Assembly (NCBI GenBank): GCA_019426215.1
Contig: CM033399.1
Location: forward strand, 27,289,022-27,353,021
Origin: Buddleja alternifolia
Taxonomy: Eukaryota; Streptophyta; Magnoliopsida; Lamiales; Scrophulariaceae
Direction: 5' to 3'
Length of the DNA stretch: 64,000 nt
Shown: positions 1-11,829 of the stretch, piece after piece
How positions within the stretch are numbered: the first letter of the stretch is position 1
Layout: every line of letters starts with the position of its first letter
Position numbers and translations under genes: made by a program
Notes under the pieces: generated by a model
Database searches by the model: none
Told to the model about the DNA's origin: nothing
The model's input: the letters and a program-made list of their open reading frames with translations, nothing else

Positions 1-1194
1 ACCAAGCGGATACTCCCAGATGGAAATTTGCCTCGAATGGTAGATACAATTGTAAAAGCGCGTATAGTGAACTAACGCATGGGGATGGCAGCACTCGGGA
101 AGCGAAACATTGGACGAGAATTTGGAAATCGCATGGAGTTCATAGGTGCAAGATGTTTGTGTGGCTGGCTAGACATGGCCGAATTCTCACGAGAGACAAC
201 CTGTACTCGTGGGGGATGGCCGAGTCCGATAGATGCACACAATGTGGAGGTGTAGTTGACTCGATTCTACACGCCCTTCGGGACTGTCCATGGGTTCCAG
301 AAATCTGGCACCATATTGTTCACCCTCAATGGCATGTACGTTTTTTTGCAGGAACACACAAGAGCTGGATCGACTGGAACTTAAAGAACGCTGCAAACAG
401 GTATACTAGCTGTGAGGATTGGACCATGGTCTTTACTGAAAATCTTTCTTTCTTTGGCAGGTTCGAAATGAGGTTATTCACGGCAAGAGAGCTGAAATCC
501 TGGGAATTGACTTGAGTCTAGATTTGTTACTTAAAAGAATTGACGGAGTTCGTTTTGCTAGTAAATTTGACCGGGACGAATTACGATTCCAAATTCGGAC
601 GGGATGGACCAAACCACCATTGGGATACACTAAGTTCAATGTAGACGCAGCAGTTTTTGTTAACACGAATGGTCGTGGAAACCGTGTAGGGGTCGGGGGC
701 GTCCTGTGAGATGCACAAGGGAGGTGGATCAAAGGCTTTGGCGGTAGCATTGATTTATGTTCGGTTTTGGAAGCTAAGATACGAGCTATTCTACTAGGGC
801 TAGAATTAGCATGGGAGGCTGGAGTTAAAAAAAAGTGTTACTTGAATCTGATAGCACCACAGCCATCTCGAGTATTGCCGACGCTTCCATTGCGCATCAT
901 CACTATAATGTGATTAAGGACATTCGGAACATGCTAGAAAGGGACTGGGAGGTCTCGATGGGACACATTTGGCGTGAAGCTAATAGTGTTGCTGATAATC
1001 TAGCTAGAATAGGCTTAAATACACCTTTACATTCCACAAATGTTCCTGATTTGCGCAGTGCTTATTTTCTCTCGTTAGATGCCGATGGCCATAAATGGCC
1101 TCGCTTGGTGACTATTAGCTCAAGTTTGTCGAGCTAAATACTCTTTGGGTAACCCACCCCCCCCCCCCCAACCCCCCATGGAATGAAAAAAAAA
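1..1194 (+). pseudogene. LINE (L1-type) 3' remnant: zf-RVT and RNase H
   Basis: This is the 3' end of a non-LTR retrotransposon ORF2, entering the window already truncated. Residues read from 153 carry the zinc-binding zf-RVT region found after plant LINE reverse transcriptases (CTQCGG, then HALRDCP). An RNase H fold follows: FNVDAA near 640, an ESDST acidic strand at 841-855, and the HIWREANSVADNLAR motif near 964-1008. The stop is TAA at about 1135. A frameshift near 515 and a stop near 707 break the frame, so it is not translatable as one protein. A C-rich tract (1158-1178) and a short A-run (1185-1193) follow, as expected for a LINE 3' UTR and tail. Family assignment is firm; the 5' part lies outside the window. 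Confidence 0.85.
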
Positions 1195-1320
1195 TGTGAC
1201 ATGAGTAATGATTTTGTCATACATTTGTCCGTAAGCATTTTATATTTACATGTTATTGTACTTCCAAATTATCGTATGATTTTATCCCTTTCACTAAGTT
1301 ACGTTATTTAAACATGTACT

Positions 1321-2044
1321 CATGGTCTTAAATTTTTCTCGAAATCTCAAAATTTCGACCGAAATTTCGGATTTTCGGGGGTCCCGAAGCGAAATCTCAC
1401 CTTCGATTCAATTTTGCAAAATATCTTCCAAAATTTCGACCGAAACTCAAATTTTCCCAAAATTTTTGTTGAAACCCAAAACTTCCCGAAACTTAAAAAT
1501 AAAATTAAAATATTTTTATTATATATCCATCAAAATTTAGTTGAAACCCGATTTTTTTTGAAATGTTCACCGAAACCCGAAATTTCCCAAAATTTTTAAT
1601 AATTTTTATTTTTTATACATTTTAAAATTTTATTATTTTAAAATAATATCTCAAGTTGGTACACACCTACTGAAACATTTCGATGCAACACCACACATTA
1701 TTTTTATTAAACTTGTGGTACACTAATTTTAATGAAGTTCTTATGAGATTTGATTATTATTTTATTTTCAAGTTAATATTTATTTCATATTTTTTGTAAT
1801 AGGTTTTGATCATACTATTTGACAAGATTCATTATAAATATATTACATATAAAATATTATTAATGTAAAATATGCATAAGTATGATAATTAAAGTTACCA
1901 AAAGTTTGATTGTAAATTTCAAACAATAATACTGTAAATTTCCATGATATTCTTTAAAATCGAAACCGAAATTTCGAATATCCTCGAAATTTCCGTAAAT
2001 TTACTATCCCAATATCTATACCGAAACCGAAATTTAAGACCTTG
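1321..2044. mobile_element. Non-autonomous hAT-like element with 8-bp target duplication
   Basis: The ends are inverted repeats: CATGGTCTTAAATTT at 1321-1335 and its complement with one mismatch at 2030-2044. They are flanked by CATGTACT (1313-1320) and CATGTACC (2045-2052), an 8-bp duplication with one difference. Eight-base duplications and CA-N-GG ends fit the hAT superfamily. The interior is rich in GAAATTTCG and CGAAACCGAAATT motifs near both ends, and short ORFs across it are chance readings of this repetitive sequence. It codes for nothing recognisable, so it would have needed a transposase supplied elsewhere. Confidence 0.7.
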
Positions 2045-2052
2045 CATGTACC

Positions 2053-2702
2053 GTATTGTGATTAGCACGTCTAATTGGCAAGAACATGTCAATTGATAAT
2101 GAGTACTGTAGGTAATAATTTTTTTTTATTTGGTGATAAGCAGTACTCTTGTTAGATGCTTTTATTAGCTTTAAAGTATAATTTAGATAAATTTGTAAGT
2201 ATTGTAACTTGTGAATTTTTTGTTTCCGCATATACAAGACAAGATTAGAACTAAATTTTCTTTATGAATATATTCGTTTATTTCATTAATTTGTTCATCT
2301 GTTTCAAGTGACTATTTATATATTTCTCAAACAAGAATGTAACAGTAAACCTCTAAATAATTAAGAAAGATGATTTACATGGTGGTGCAATGTTTCATCG
2401 AGGAAATATTAATTCAGGAGATATGTGAAAAAATAAGTTATATGAAAAGTAAAGATACCTTTTTTTCAAAAAAAATAAAATTGTACAAGATACTATCATA
2501 AATTGTTCATTGCTTATTGTTAGTTAAATGTTGTAGTAAAAGCTACTATCACAGCATGCGATATTTCATTCAACATTGATAAGTCACTCAACTACTAAAA
2601 GTAATTTCCCGTGAAAATAGGACTTCCGTTTAATTACTTTTATAAAGTCAACGTCATTAAAATTTCATTCACTTGTTAAATAGTGTAAAATGTTAAGATT
2701 AC
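2053..2702. other. AT-rich intergenic DNA, nothing recognised
   Basis: No supported gene, repeat or transposon end was seen between the hAT-like element and the PIF/Harbinger-like element. The minus-strand frame near 2034-2237 starts inside the transposon end and has low-complexity composition. Confidence 0.5.
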
Positions 2703-2705
2703 TTA

Positions 2706-3800
2706 GGCTATGTTTGGTTAGGAATTTTTAAAACATTTTTATTTTTTGGATCACCAAAAAATGAAAATACACAGTCCAAGCCAAATTCAACAGAAAATGA
2801 TCAAATTTTAAATACACTGCACATTCCCCTATACAACAACCAATCATTTCATCATTTCAATCTATTCACATCATTAATTACATTATCCCACTATCCAACT
2901 CATTCCCTTACTTTCCATATTTTATATAATAAAAATACCTATTCAATTTTCCAATATTTCAATTATTATTATTAAATAATATTTAATAATATATAATTTG
3001 TATTATATATAATCCACTATTCACATTTTCCTCTCCTGCACTATGCACTATTTTTTGGATAATGTTGTATTTTTATTTGTAAGTTCCTATTTGTTTGTTT
3101 CATGTATATGTACTTAAATTGAGACTTAATTGGTCATGATTTTACCAAAAGTATGTACAATATTGTGTGATTTATAATTTCATTTTAATAATTTCGTTTG
3201 TTGTTTATTGGATTTTAAATTATACCTTTTTAACTTCTCAATATTCAAATAAATACCGACCAAATCTCGATTATTTCATTTTGGTACTAACGTGGTATTT
3301 AATAGGGTTGCCCACGAGCCGAGTCTCGCCAAATTTCTCGGGTCGAGCTCGAGCAAATATTTTATGTAATATCATAGTATCTCATTATAAGAAGATGAAA
3401 ATAAATTTGTCACTGTTGGGGCTTATTTTTTTTTTTTTTGTTTTTTCATTCTATTTCTATAATATATATTATATTATGTGTGTGTATATGTATATGTATA
3501 TGTATATATACACACATATATACATATTACTTTATTACCAACTCATATCAGTATTCAAAAAAATTATTATTTTAATATCTTTTCCCCTATCATTATCACA
3601 TTCATAATCAACTCAATCATTTCATATATCAAATCCTAATAAAAATCAACTTTATATCACATCTACACTATTTTCAATCAAATTCTAAAAATACATCCAA
3701 ACAATCAAATAACGTCAACATTTTCACACGAATTTCTGTAATACACATTTCCCAAAAAAAAACTCAGAATTCATTTTCGAAAATACAACCATACGGAGCC
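2706..3800. mobile_element. PIF/Harbinger (Tourist-like) non-autonomous element, TTA duplication
   Basis: The left end GGCTATGTTTGGTTAG (from 2706) and the complement of the right end (GGCTCCGTATGGTTGT, ending 3800) are imperfect inverted repeats of the GG-N-C-TGTTTGG type typical of plant Tourist elements. Both sides are flanked by TTA (2703-2705 and 3801-3803), the target preference of PIF/Harbinger. The interior is AT-rich and non-coding, with C/A-rich stretches at both sides and a purine/pyrimidine microsatellite near 3478-3530. A short insert near 3305-3360 with GAGCCGAGTCTCG and GGGTCGAGCTCGAG may be another old repeat. The 146-codon frame across the middle is not gene-like. Confidence 0.6.
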
Positions 3801-4037
3801 TTAGTTATATCAAAATCCTATATTTTCATTTGGTATATCCTATATCATATGATTATGTTTACTTTTGCAAATTTTTGAAAACATTGAATTTTTGTTGTGT
3901 ATAATACATATATATGTTAATCATTTTTTATTTATCCACAACAATATTTAGTGTCACTCATAAATCAAAGATGTATCCTAATTGTGTGTTTCTGCATTAT
4001 AAATTTAATAAAAGGAGTGTAACTCATATGACCCATG

Positions 4038-4760
4038 TTTTTCAAATCAAAAGGTGATCTACAGAACAATTAACTGGGTCACTAGTTCGACTGGTTAATT
4101 GGACCGATGTAATTACATATTACACTTATATTATACACATATTTATATTATAAATAAAATAAATATGACTGGAAGACTATGTATTTAAACTCATATATAT
4201 ATATACATATCAAAAAATATATTTACAAAGACATTTATGCATTTAAATTTGTTAACTTCAAGAGGCCATTATATACAATAAAATATTCAATTTCAATTTC
4301 AATATTTGCTGTAATACATCTACATTAATGGAGATTAGTCGTAAACTTTTTTATTTTTATATAAACAATTTCATCTAAAATGATTGCACATGTAATAGTG
4401 CAACTTGATCTTTAGGTGCTATAATATTTAATATGATATAATTGAGTTATTGAAAGAAAATTTATATATTTTAAGAATTAAAAAGAACGCATGACAGAGA
4501 ATATGAATACAAAATAAATATGGTTCACAACAGACATTTCTTTGTGGTGGGTTGGGAACTACTTTAGTTGTTATATCTATGAGGTTAAGGGTTCAAATCA
4601 TGGCCTCCAATTTTTTCATTAAAAAATTGTAAAACTCGTGACTTCAGCCGACTTTTTAATCATGTTCTTCATCAGTTTTATCTGGTTCGACATGGGCCAA
4701 TTGACATTTGAGTTTAAATGCACGAACAGACCGGACACATATCTGATTCCCTGCAACATG
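4038..4760. repeat. Degenerate dispersed repeat with a Pol III B-box-like motif
   Basis: The segment begins with repeated GTTCGACTGGTT / AATTGGACCG-like motifs (about 4075-4110) and ends with related motifs (TCTGGTTCGAC near 4680, AACAGACCGG near 4725). Between them is a GGTTCAAATC box (about 4590) that matches the Pol III B-box consensus. This resembles a decayed dispersed repeat, possibly SINE-like, but no clear A box, poly-A tail or flanking duplication was found. I infer repeat status only from the internal motif echo. Confidence 0.3.
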
Positions 4761-4847
4761 AGTTGGACCAATCAATCCAATCTAGGTTTATAAACATTGA
4801 ATATGAGCAAACAAATTATCATAATTTACTTTCTAAACCAATTAAAG

Positions 4848-5272
4848 GTTTGTTTGGATTAGATTATTTTATAACTAAATCCAAAAAATTATGCTAATCA
4901 ATATTTTAATCTATTTTACAATTTGGTGTAGCAATAAAAAAAAATTATTGTTAAAATCAATTATATTTAACTTTGATTATTTAAAGCTAAGAGCAAAAAT
5001 AAGAGAGAAGTCAAAAATCAAATTAAAGTTTTCGTCAAAATGATTAAACAAGTGAAAATTAAAGTATGGTACGATTTTTAAATTTTGCTTAATTAAGCAT
5101 TCAAATGTAACTTTTTATCACTTGGTGATAGAATCCACGAGCGTCACTTCTTCCAGATTTATATAGACTGTAACCATAAATTATATCATATATTTCATAT
5201 ACTCCACAAACAATATAATAGGTGCAGTTTTAGCAGTAGAGTCATTAACGATTCATCCAAACAATCACTTGC
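4848..5272. repeat. Possible short inverted-repeat element (MITE-like)
   Basis: TTTGTTTGGATTA near 4851 and the complement of TCATCCAAACAATC near 5254 form opposed TGTTTGGAT ends about 400 bp apart, a common arrangement in plant MITEs. I could not see a convincing target duplication, so family and borders are uncertain. Confidence 0.25.
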
Positions 5273-5948
5273 CCATGCAATTTACATAGTAGGAAAAAAA
5301 AAGATGGAAAGTAAGAATTGTAAAGGTCTTAAGTCTATTTTGTATTAACATTGCGATAGGTAGTGATAATTTCCTTAAGCAATTTAATTAAAAATGAACG
5401 TATGATGTCTATACAAGAGGTGAATTCTGAAGAAATCATGTGCGATCTGTGTGTCACGATCAGAATTTAATTAGAGATAAACTATTAAATAATAAGTTTT
5501 AAAATTTTCATAATTAAGTTGAAAAATGTTATTTTAGTTTCTTTCTCTAATATTTCATTTCAATTGGTACTTAATAATACGGTTAGACTAAAAAAGAAAG
5601 AAGAAAGTGATTTTTATAACTTTTAGAAGTTTATTTTGTAGAATCATTTACATTTAATATGAATAATATAACTAATTATTATATATAATATATGGCCTTC
5701 AAGTATGAAATTTTACTAGTATGAAATTCTTGAAAGTAAAACCATAGCAAAAATAATTGGTACGTCCTACTCATAATAAAACCTAAATCTTCAAATAAAA
5801 AACTACAAATTCAATTTGCTACTATACGATTTCAAAGAATCATAAACACTCCTATATACAACTTCTTTGTTTAATTTGCTTACTATTTTTTCAGATACCA
5901 AAACTATAAAAACATGCATAATTGTAGCATTCACATTATGATACTAGA

Positions 5949-5951
<3 letters not shown>

Positions 5952-5990
<39 letters not shown>
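5952..5990. repeat. (TA)n microsatellite
   Basis: An uninterrupted alternating TA tract of 39 bases. No gene is nearby. Confidence 0.95.
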
Positions 5991-5992
<2 letters not shown>

Positions 5993-6919
5993 TATACAAA
6001 TCGATTAACAAGGATTTGTCGAATTCAAAATCAGAAAAAAAAAATGTTTTATAACCAGGCTCGATATTTGACATTGAATCTTATCGTACCGATATTTTTG
6101 TTTTATACTAAAATTCAAATTTATTGAATGAACACCATAATTAATTACTAATATCATATTTAAGAAGAATGAAAATTGTACCTGGCCCTCTCCCTTTTGA
6201 ATCGACTTCCGATCAGAGACAAAGCGAGACCCCACGTAGGTAGGGGCATTGCGCGCCCCCCCCCCCCCGAAATTATTTAAAATTCTATTTTCAATGTACA
6301 ATTATGTGAAATTTAAAATTTTTGCCCCTATAAATTACTAATAAACACTTCTTTAAGGTCAAAACATATATTTTATCCTCTCAAATTATGTTCTCAACCT
6401 AGGCCTATTCAATTTATCCTTTCTCTTATTTCTTATATATTAAGTATCATTTTTGTTTCTTTTTGTTTTCAAAATTCGATTTCCATTAAGCTAGCTAGAG
6501 GCTATTGATGGAATATAATGATATTTGATATATCACGTTCATTTTTTTTTTAAAATGTATTTTGTTGGATTAGTTATGAAGATATGCAAAATAGTATTTC
6601 TATATATTTAATTAGTATGGACTTACTTTACATACCTTTCACCATTAGTAACTTAATGAATTAATGAAAAAGACTGCAATTAAACATATAGAAAATTGCA
6701 TTGTAAAATATCTATACTTATTTTTATCCAATATATATATATAGATGGATCCCGCACATTTTTAACACTGTGTATTGTGGATATTTTTCGAAAGTTGGAC
6801 TCTTGGGAACCACCAAATATCACCCAATCTTGTCCACTCTTACTGCTAGCTCCGTCCTGCTTCCAATGTTTTCTTATTTCTTCAGAGTGTTGAAGATGAT
6901 TTATGTTGGGCCTTTTGTT

Positions 6920-6952
<33 letters not shown>

Positions 6953-6975
6953 ATGGATAGATAGATAGATAGATG
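6920..6975. repeat. Compound microsatellite (TA)n(TG)n(GATA)n
   Basis: TA dinucleotides run into TG dinucleotides and then into about five GATA units. This stepwise composition is seen directly. Confidence 0.9.
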
Positions 6976-7345
6976 AGAATAGCTATCATTTTTCTTAAAT
7001 TCCCTTTCGAACAGTGTAATAATTTCATCAACTTGACATTTTAGTCAGCCATCATCAATTTTATCACTTCTTGTCACTAATTGGTTGACTTTCACAAAGT
7101 CAAGGATCATCGGCCCAATGGGTTTTAACTTGGTTCTTCTTGAGACCCTATCCATCTAATTAGTATCTTGCTGAATTATGAATTGTTTATTAAATCAAAT
7201 ATGATGATAATACTTTTTTCATTTTATGACGTGATCATATTTTTTTTTTGGCGGTTCACAATTCCATTTGAATGGTACTCAACTATTTTCCGCAAATTCC
7301 ATAAAAACATCCAATCTATAAGAATTATTAATACTATAATTAGCA

Positions 7346-7434
7346 GAACCTTTTTTTTTAATAATCAAAAGGAGATTTATCTGTTGGCTCAATGATCGGA
7401 TGAATCTCCTTTTGATTATTAAAAAAAAAGGTTC
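7346..7434. repeat. Perfect 31-bp inverted repeat with 27-bp loop
   Basis: The left arm (7346-7376) starts GAACC, has nine T, and ends AAAAGGAGAT. The right arm (7404-7434) is its exact complement. The 27-base loop is TTATCTG...GGATGA. It could be a hairpin-forming RNA, a minimal foldback element or a local fold-back duplication. The arm is too T/A-rich for a typical conserved microRNA and no promoter is evident, so no function is assigned. Confidence 0.85.
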
Positions 7435-9009
7435 CTGTACATGAAATATTTCCTTGATCAAGGTCGAAAAAGTGGCATGGAAGTGAGACATCATTTAACT
7501 CAATGTAATATGTTTTTTAATGAGAAAAATTGACGACATGTTTTGTTGTGAGAAATGAGTTGGTCTATAAGAAAATTTCAAAAAAGTGATGCAGATGACA
7601 TTTTTCAAGACAGAGATAAATTTGCCGGCTTAGGAAGCAAATATAGGTCTTATTTCACACATTGCATAATTTTGAATCATGATAGGTGATTAATTTGACG
7701 CCCCCTTGAGATATTGATGGATGAAACTTCTTTTAATGTAAATTGTCCAATTATGAGTTAATAGTTTAAAGAAAAAAAAACTATTTTTACATTTTTTTGC
7801 AAGAATGTTTCTGAATTTTTTTCCCCAAATCTTCAGGTTAACTATTTTGTGTCAAGAAATAAAAGAAATGGTCAATTCTAGGAATTTCTATAAACAAAGC
7901 GAATCAAACACAATTCCCTGAAAAGTAATTTATTTGAGATGAGTAAGACATTCAATAGGGGCCTTTAAGCTTATTCCTCTCGTAGATATTTTTATATGAA
8001 TTTTTGGAATATGTTATATATCCAAAAGTCCATTTTGAGAAATGTAAATAAGTGATTTCTGAATTTATTTATTTTTTGCATTTCTATTAGAAGTTTTTAA
8101 ACTTGATTTTCATCAAGCATTTGAGATAACTAGAATCACTTATTGAAATTCTCATGTTCAAAATTTTATATCATAAATGGACTTATCGCCCTTGAGAAAC
8201 TGATATCAGTTATTAGGAATAGTAGTAACAGAGTATAAAGAAAATAAACAAGAAAGAATCAGAAACCTAAAAGATGAACACAATGATTTAACGTGATTCA
8301 ACAAAGTGCCTACATTCACGAGTCAACACTAAATCTACGTTTTTATTTCTGAGTGAATCAAATAATTACAAGTTGAATTCTGCTATATATAATAGTGGAG
8401 TAAGTCTAAACCCTAATAAATTGGGAAACACAATCCTAATTAACTAAGGGAACGATATCTTCTGCCTTTTTAATAGCACATGCTTTACAAGGATATGCAT
8501 ATCATTAGACTGATTCATTTTACCATATTACTACGCACCTCTTTCAGGCTATGATTTTATGACCGTTAAAATCATCCTAAAACTCGTACACTTCTGAGCT
8601 TTAAATAGAGGATCTTCCTACAAAGAAAAACACGTTAACACAACATATGTTAGTGAAATACTTTTCCGAGTTCACCCTTTTTTTGTATGATATTGCTTGT
8701 GCAAGAAACTCATGGCGAAGGAAGTGCTTTCCGCAGTAATTCAAGCATCTATATAGGCGATCGGGTCTTCTGATTCCTTGTTGATTCGCTAGCAAAAGTA
8801 CTAAGTGAAGAGTCTTTCCAGTCGGAGTTATCATCAAGTGTGCTTCATCTCTCACACTGTTTGTGCAGATTCTTCTGGTACTCTGCTTTTTCAGCTTTAA
8901 TCATTTACTATAATCGTTTGGAAATTGGTACTTAACTGGAACTAATAATTCCAGATTTTCTGATTCTGTATTTCAAATTCTGTTATCTCTTTTTATATCA
9001 TAAAAATAA
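7435..9009. other. Intergenic DNA, possible old LTR debris
   Basis: No gene is supported. The patch at about 8240-8420 (AACACAATGATTTAACGTGATTC, then CCTACATTCACG) resembles sequence often seen in plant copia LTRs, but neither TG/CA ends nor a flanking duplication was found. The 84-codon minus-strand frame at 8601-8855 has balanced composition but no motif I recognise. Confidence 0.35.
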
Positions 9010-9425
9010 GAGGAAATGGCACTTCAGCCCCACAAAGTAACCTACTTTGGCACATTACCACCTAAAAGTTACTTAAAAGCACATCCCCCCCCCCCTCAAA
9101 TTACAACCTCCACAGCACTCTGCCCCCTTAGTTGCTTTTCCGGCAAAAAATCCTTGCCGGAGAATGACACGTGAAAAACACGTGCCTCACCAAAAGGCAA
9201 CTCCGTCAATTCAGTCTTCCAAAAATTACAAAAAAAAAAGGAAAAGAAAAGTTCAATGGAAGGCACGTCATTCTCCAGTTACGCGCCCAAAAGGTTCAAG
9301 GTTCAAGTTGCACATATCAACATTAGGGTTCTAATTACTCCATTTTCTTCAAAATCACATAACGTGACGTGCCTTCCATTAAACTTTTTTTTTTTAATGT
9401 TTAGAAGATTGAAGTGCCATTTGCC
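9010..9425. mobile_element. Mutator-like MITE with 9-bp target duplication
   Basis: Thirteen identical bases, AAATGGCACTTCA, occur at 9014-9026 and in inverted form at 9410-9422; the outer bases match with a one-base gap. The element is flanked on both sides by TAAAAATAA (9001-9009 and 9426-9434), a perfect 9-bp duplication, which is the Mutator signature. Inside are a C-run (9086-9096) and ACACGTG-type motifs (9168-9185). It is non-coding; the 77-codon frame at 9256-9489 crosses the right border and is not a gene. Confidence 0.8.
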
Positions 9426-9479
9426 TAAAAATAAAAACTGCTTCCTCTTTTATTTAAGTAGTTTTGCTTTAATTCGCGC

Positions 9480-9860
9480 TTATTTCTAATTTTGGGTTAC
9501 AAAATCCAATCAAAATAGGACTTGAATCTGCCAAAATCTGCCAAAAACACGCCAAACTTGCTCCCCATGCCTCATATCCGTGTACAATACCATGACTTGT
9601 ACCACGACAAGCCAACCTGCTCGTTGCGGCCCGAATTACAGGCACATTGTCTGGCCGCGCTACAAGGCCGTTTTTCGCTGCTGCTGGGAGTGCCTTCTTG
9701 CGCTGATTCCCCTGGGTCTGTCTTTTGACCCTTTCGCGATCCTGGGTCTTCCCGACCCATCTCAACTCCATCTTGACTCCATTTTGACTCTATTTTTCCG
9801 GCTCTCGATTCTTTGTTTGATCTGACTCCACTATATCCTGACATATCCAAGCGTTATGCT
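9480..9860. other. GC-rich island of unknown origin
   Basis: This stretch is clearly richer in G and C than its surroundings and is open in several overlapping frames on both strands, which is a composition effect. It has tandem pieces such as CTGCCAAAATCTGCCAAAA (9529-9547) and TCTTGACTCCATTTTGACTC (about 9771-9790). It may be a fragment of an LTR or other repeat. No protein family is recognised in any frame. Confidence 0.35.
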
Positions 9861-10580
9861 ATTATGAGAGCTCCAAATTTTCCCAACAAGAGGGAATATT
9901 TACAATATACTAAGTCCGACAATCTTGATCCACTTTTAACAATTAGATAATCCCAAAGGTTATGATTGAGTGTAAGACCCGATCCAACATAAAGTTACAC
10001 CAATTAGTGGTACTCGAGCCTTAATTATACTATTTTGGACATATCACGATTGTCACTAACGACCGAGTCAGAAATTGTCTACTGGTGATGTCGAGTCCAT
10101 AAAAATATATAAATAAGTAATTTGCCATGTTTGAGATTTTTTTTTCTTATTGATGTATTTTTTCTTTAAGACAATAGTTTACTAATACTTAAAGATAATG
10201 TAAATATAATATCTCATACTAATAATAAATATATGTAACTAATATGTAACTTACCTTACAATACAATACAATAAAATAAAAGAATTACAATTGGGCCTCC
10301 ATAATATTTTGGTGAAAGCTTTACGAGGATAGGCTGAAATCTTTTCTTTCGTCAAGCGTTCAAAAAAATAATATTGCACACTCTCTTGCTCGTAACGCAA
10401 CCGTATTGTTGATCAAGATCCACCACTATGTCATACCGTTTGTATTAACGGATTTGCAATATTAATAATACTATCGATTCTTATTAAAAAAAAAAAAAGA
10501 GCTACGGCATGAAACATTCTGGAATTGAACTTCGGCCAAAAGTACATTGGCCAGGGCCCAGGCATAATGGTGTGCAATCC

Positions 10581-10815
10581 TATAATGAATTAACTTTAGA
10601 AAGCTGCCAAAAAAAATTAAACATGAAATTATTAGACCCCCTTACGATTTATTTTTTTGTATCGGTTAAATTACAAAGTCCATTTAGCATAACGGCACGA
10701 CATCCTATAATTAATTAGCCTTAAACGGATGCCAAAATAAATTAAAAATTAAAATATTAGACCCTTTACGATCTATTTTTTTTATCGGTTGAATTTCAAA
10801 ATTCATTTATGTCTA
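10581..10815. repeat. Tandem duplication, about 125-bp unit, two copies
   Basis: The unit starting TATAATGAATTAAC (10581) is repeated from TATAATTAATTAGC (10706). Shared landmarks are GCTGCCAAAA/GATGCCAAAA, TTAGACCC..TTACGAT and TATCGGTT. The copies have diverged by substitutions and small indels, so the duplication is not recent. It codes for nothing. Confidence 0.65.
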
Positions 10816-11282
10816 ATCATAAATATCCGGAAAATATTACGAATTTGTGGATAATTTTTTTTCTCTCTTCATAAGAGTGGCGTGTCTTTTAACTAGAGTT
10901 TTTTCACATTTCCAGCTAGGGTTTAACACGTTCTAAGTTTTTTGATGTCGAAATCTGATAAATCTTTAGCACATGGGTTTTTTTTTTGGGGTGTGCAAAC
11001 ACGAGTTCCTTTTCATCTCTAGTGAGACGTACTTCATGGGATTCTCACGAGCTCGGATCTGGATTTTGCTCTTGAAAGTGGAGCGTGCGGTCGCTTTCGC
11101 CTCTGGTTTTGGTTTTCACGGAAAAGGGATTCACAGCTAGGCCTAGCCCCTTCATGCTTCCTTCCTTATCTGGCCTTTCCTCTTTTAGCTTTGCTTTCCT
11201 TTCTTTTTCTGCTCTATTTTGTTTGTTTCCTCTTTTGGGTTAACGTGTGGTTGTACCTTATTTTGCACAGGTGGGTTGCTTA

Positions 11283-11764
11283 GGCTTTGTTTGGACGTGT
11301 TTTCATTTCATTTTCAACTGGCAATGTCTAAAATGTATGGGAGAACGTGTTTTTTTATTTTCGTGTGAGAAAAGTGAAAAAAGTAGGTGTGTTTGGTTGT
11401 GTTTTTGAAAATGGATGAAATTTGTGAGTGTGATGTGTAAAATGATTGAAAAGTAGTGATTAAATGAATAGTATTGGATTTGATGTTGAATATTGATGAG
11501 AGAAGAGAGAGAGAGAGAGAGGATGGTGATGGGTGGATGAGACAGGAGAGAGAGAGAGGATGGTGATGGGTGGATGAGAGAGAAAATGTGAGATAAGTGA
11601 TGTGAAATGTAATTTTAAATAAATGATTGAAATTTCTTGGGAACGTAAAAATAAGAATGAAAATGAGAATATTTTCAGTTAAAAATAGTGTAAAGTGTGT
11701 ATTTTCATTTTCAGATGAAAATAGAAATGGAAAAAGTATAATGAAAACACAAACAAACAAAGTC
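11283..11764. mobile_element. PIF/Harbinger (Tourist-like) MITE, TTA duplication
   Basis: The left end (GGCTTTGTTTGG, then GTGTTTTCATT) and the complement of the right end (GACTTTGTTTG, then GTGTTTTCATT) form a long imperfect inverted repeat. TTA flanks both sides (11280-11282, 11765-11767). The interior contains a purine-rich direct duplication around 11505-11585 (AGAGAGAGGATGGTGATGGG twice). The 148-codon minus-strand frame across it is a by-product of the pyrimidine-rich strand. The ends resemble those of the 2706-3800 element. Confidence 0.75.
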
Positions 11765-11829
11765 TTAGTTTGTTTGGTTCATATTATCACTCACAAGTCA
11801 TTTTCAACAGTAGGAGCATGTAATCTGAA

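Larger units (their letters stand above)
5273..7345. other. AT-rich intergenic DNA with simple repeats
   Basis: No coding region is supported. The stretch holds a (TA)n tract, a 13-base C-run (6256-6268) at the edge of a short more GC-rich patch (6180-6270), and a compound TA/TG/GATA microsatellite. The 98-codon minus-strand frame at 6005-6301 reads through the C-run and has no family resemblance that I can see. Confidence 0.45.

Noticed and set aside
1158..1178. C-run as a functional element
   Set aside because: C-runs recur at 6256-6268, 9086-9096 and 49531-49541; they look like simple slippage tracts inside repeats.
3167..3607. 146-codon plus-strand frame
   Set aside because: It reads across the AT-rich interior of a PIF/Harbinger-like element and a microsatellite; composition is Phe/Ile/Tyr-heavy and no motif is present.
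4535..4620. tRNA gene or SINE head
   Set aside because: A B-box-like GGTTCAAATC is present, but there is no acceptor stem, no convincing A box and no tRNA cloverleaf.
9469..9850. Four overlapping frames in a GC-rich island
   Set aside because: Frames are open on both strands at once because of low stop-codon frequency in GC-rich DNA; none resembles a known protein.
11314..11760. 148-codon minus-strand frame
   Set aside because: It spans a Tourist-like MITE almost end to end and its Ser/Leu/His-rich product reflects the pyrimidine-rich strand.
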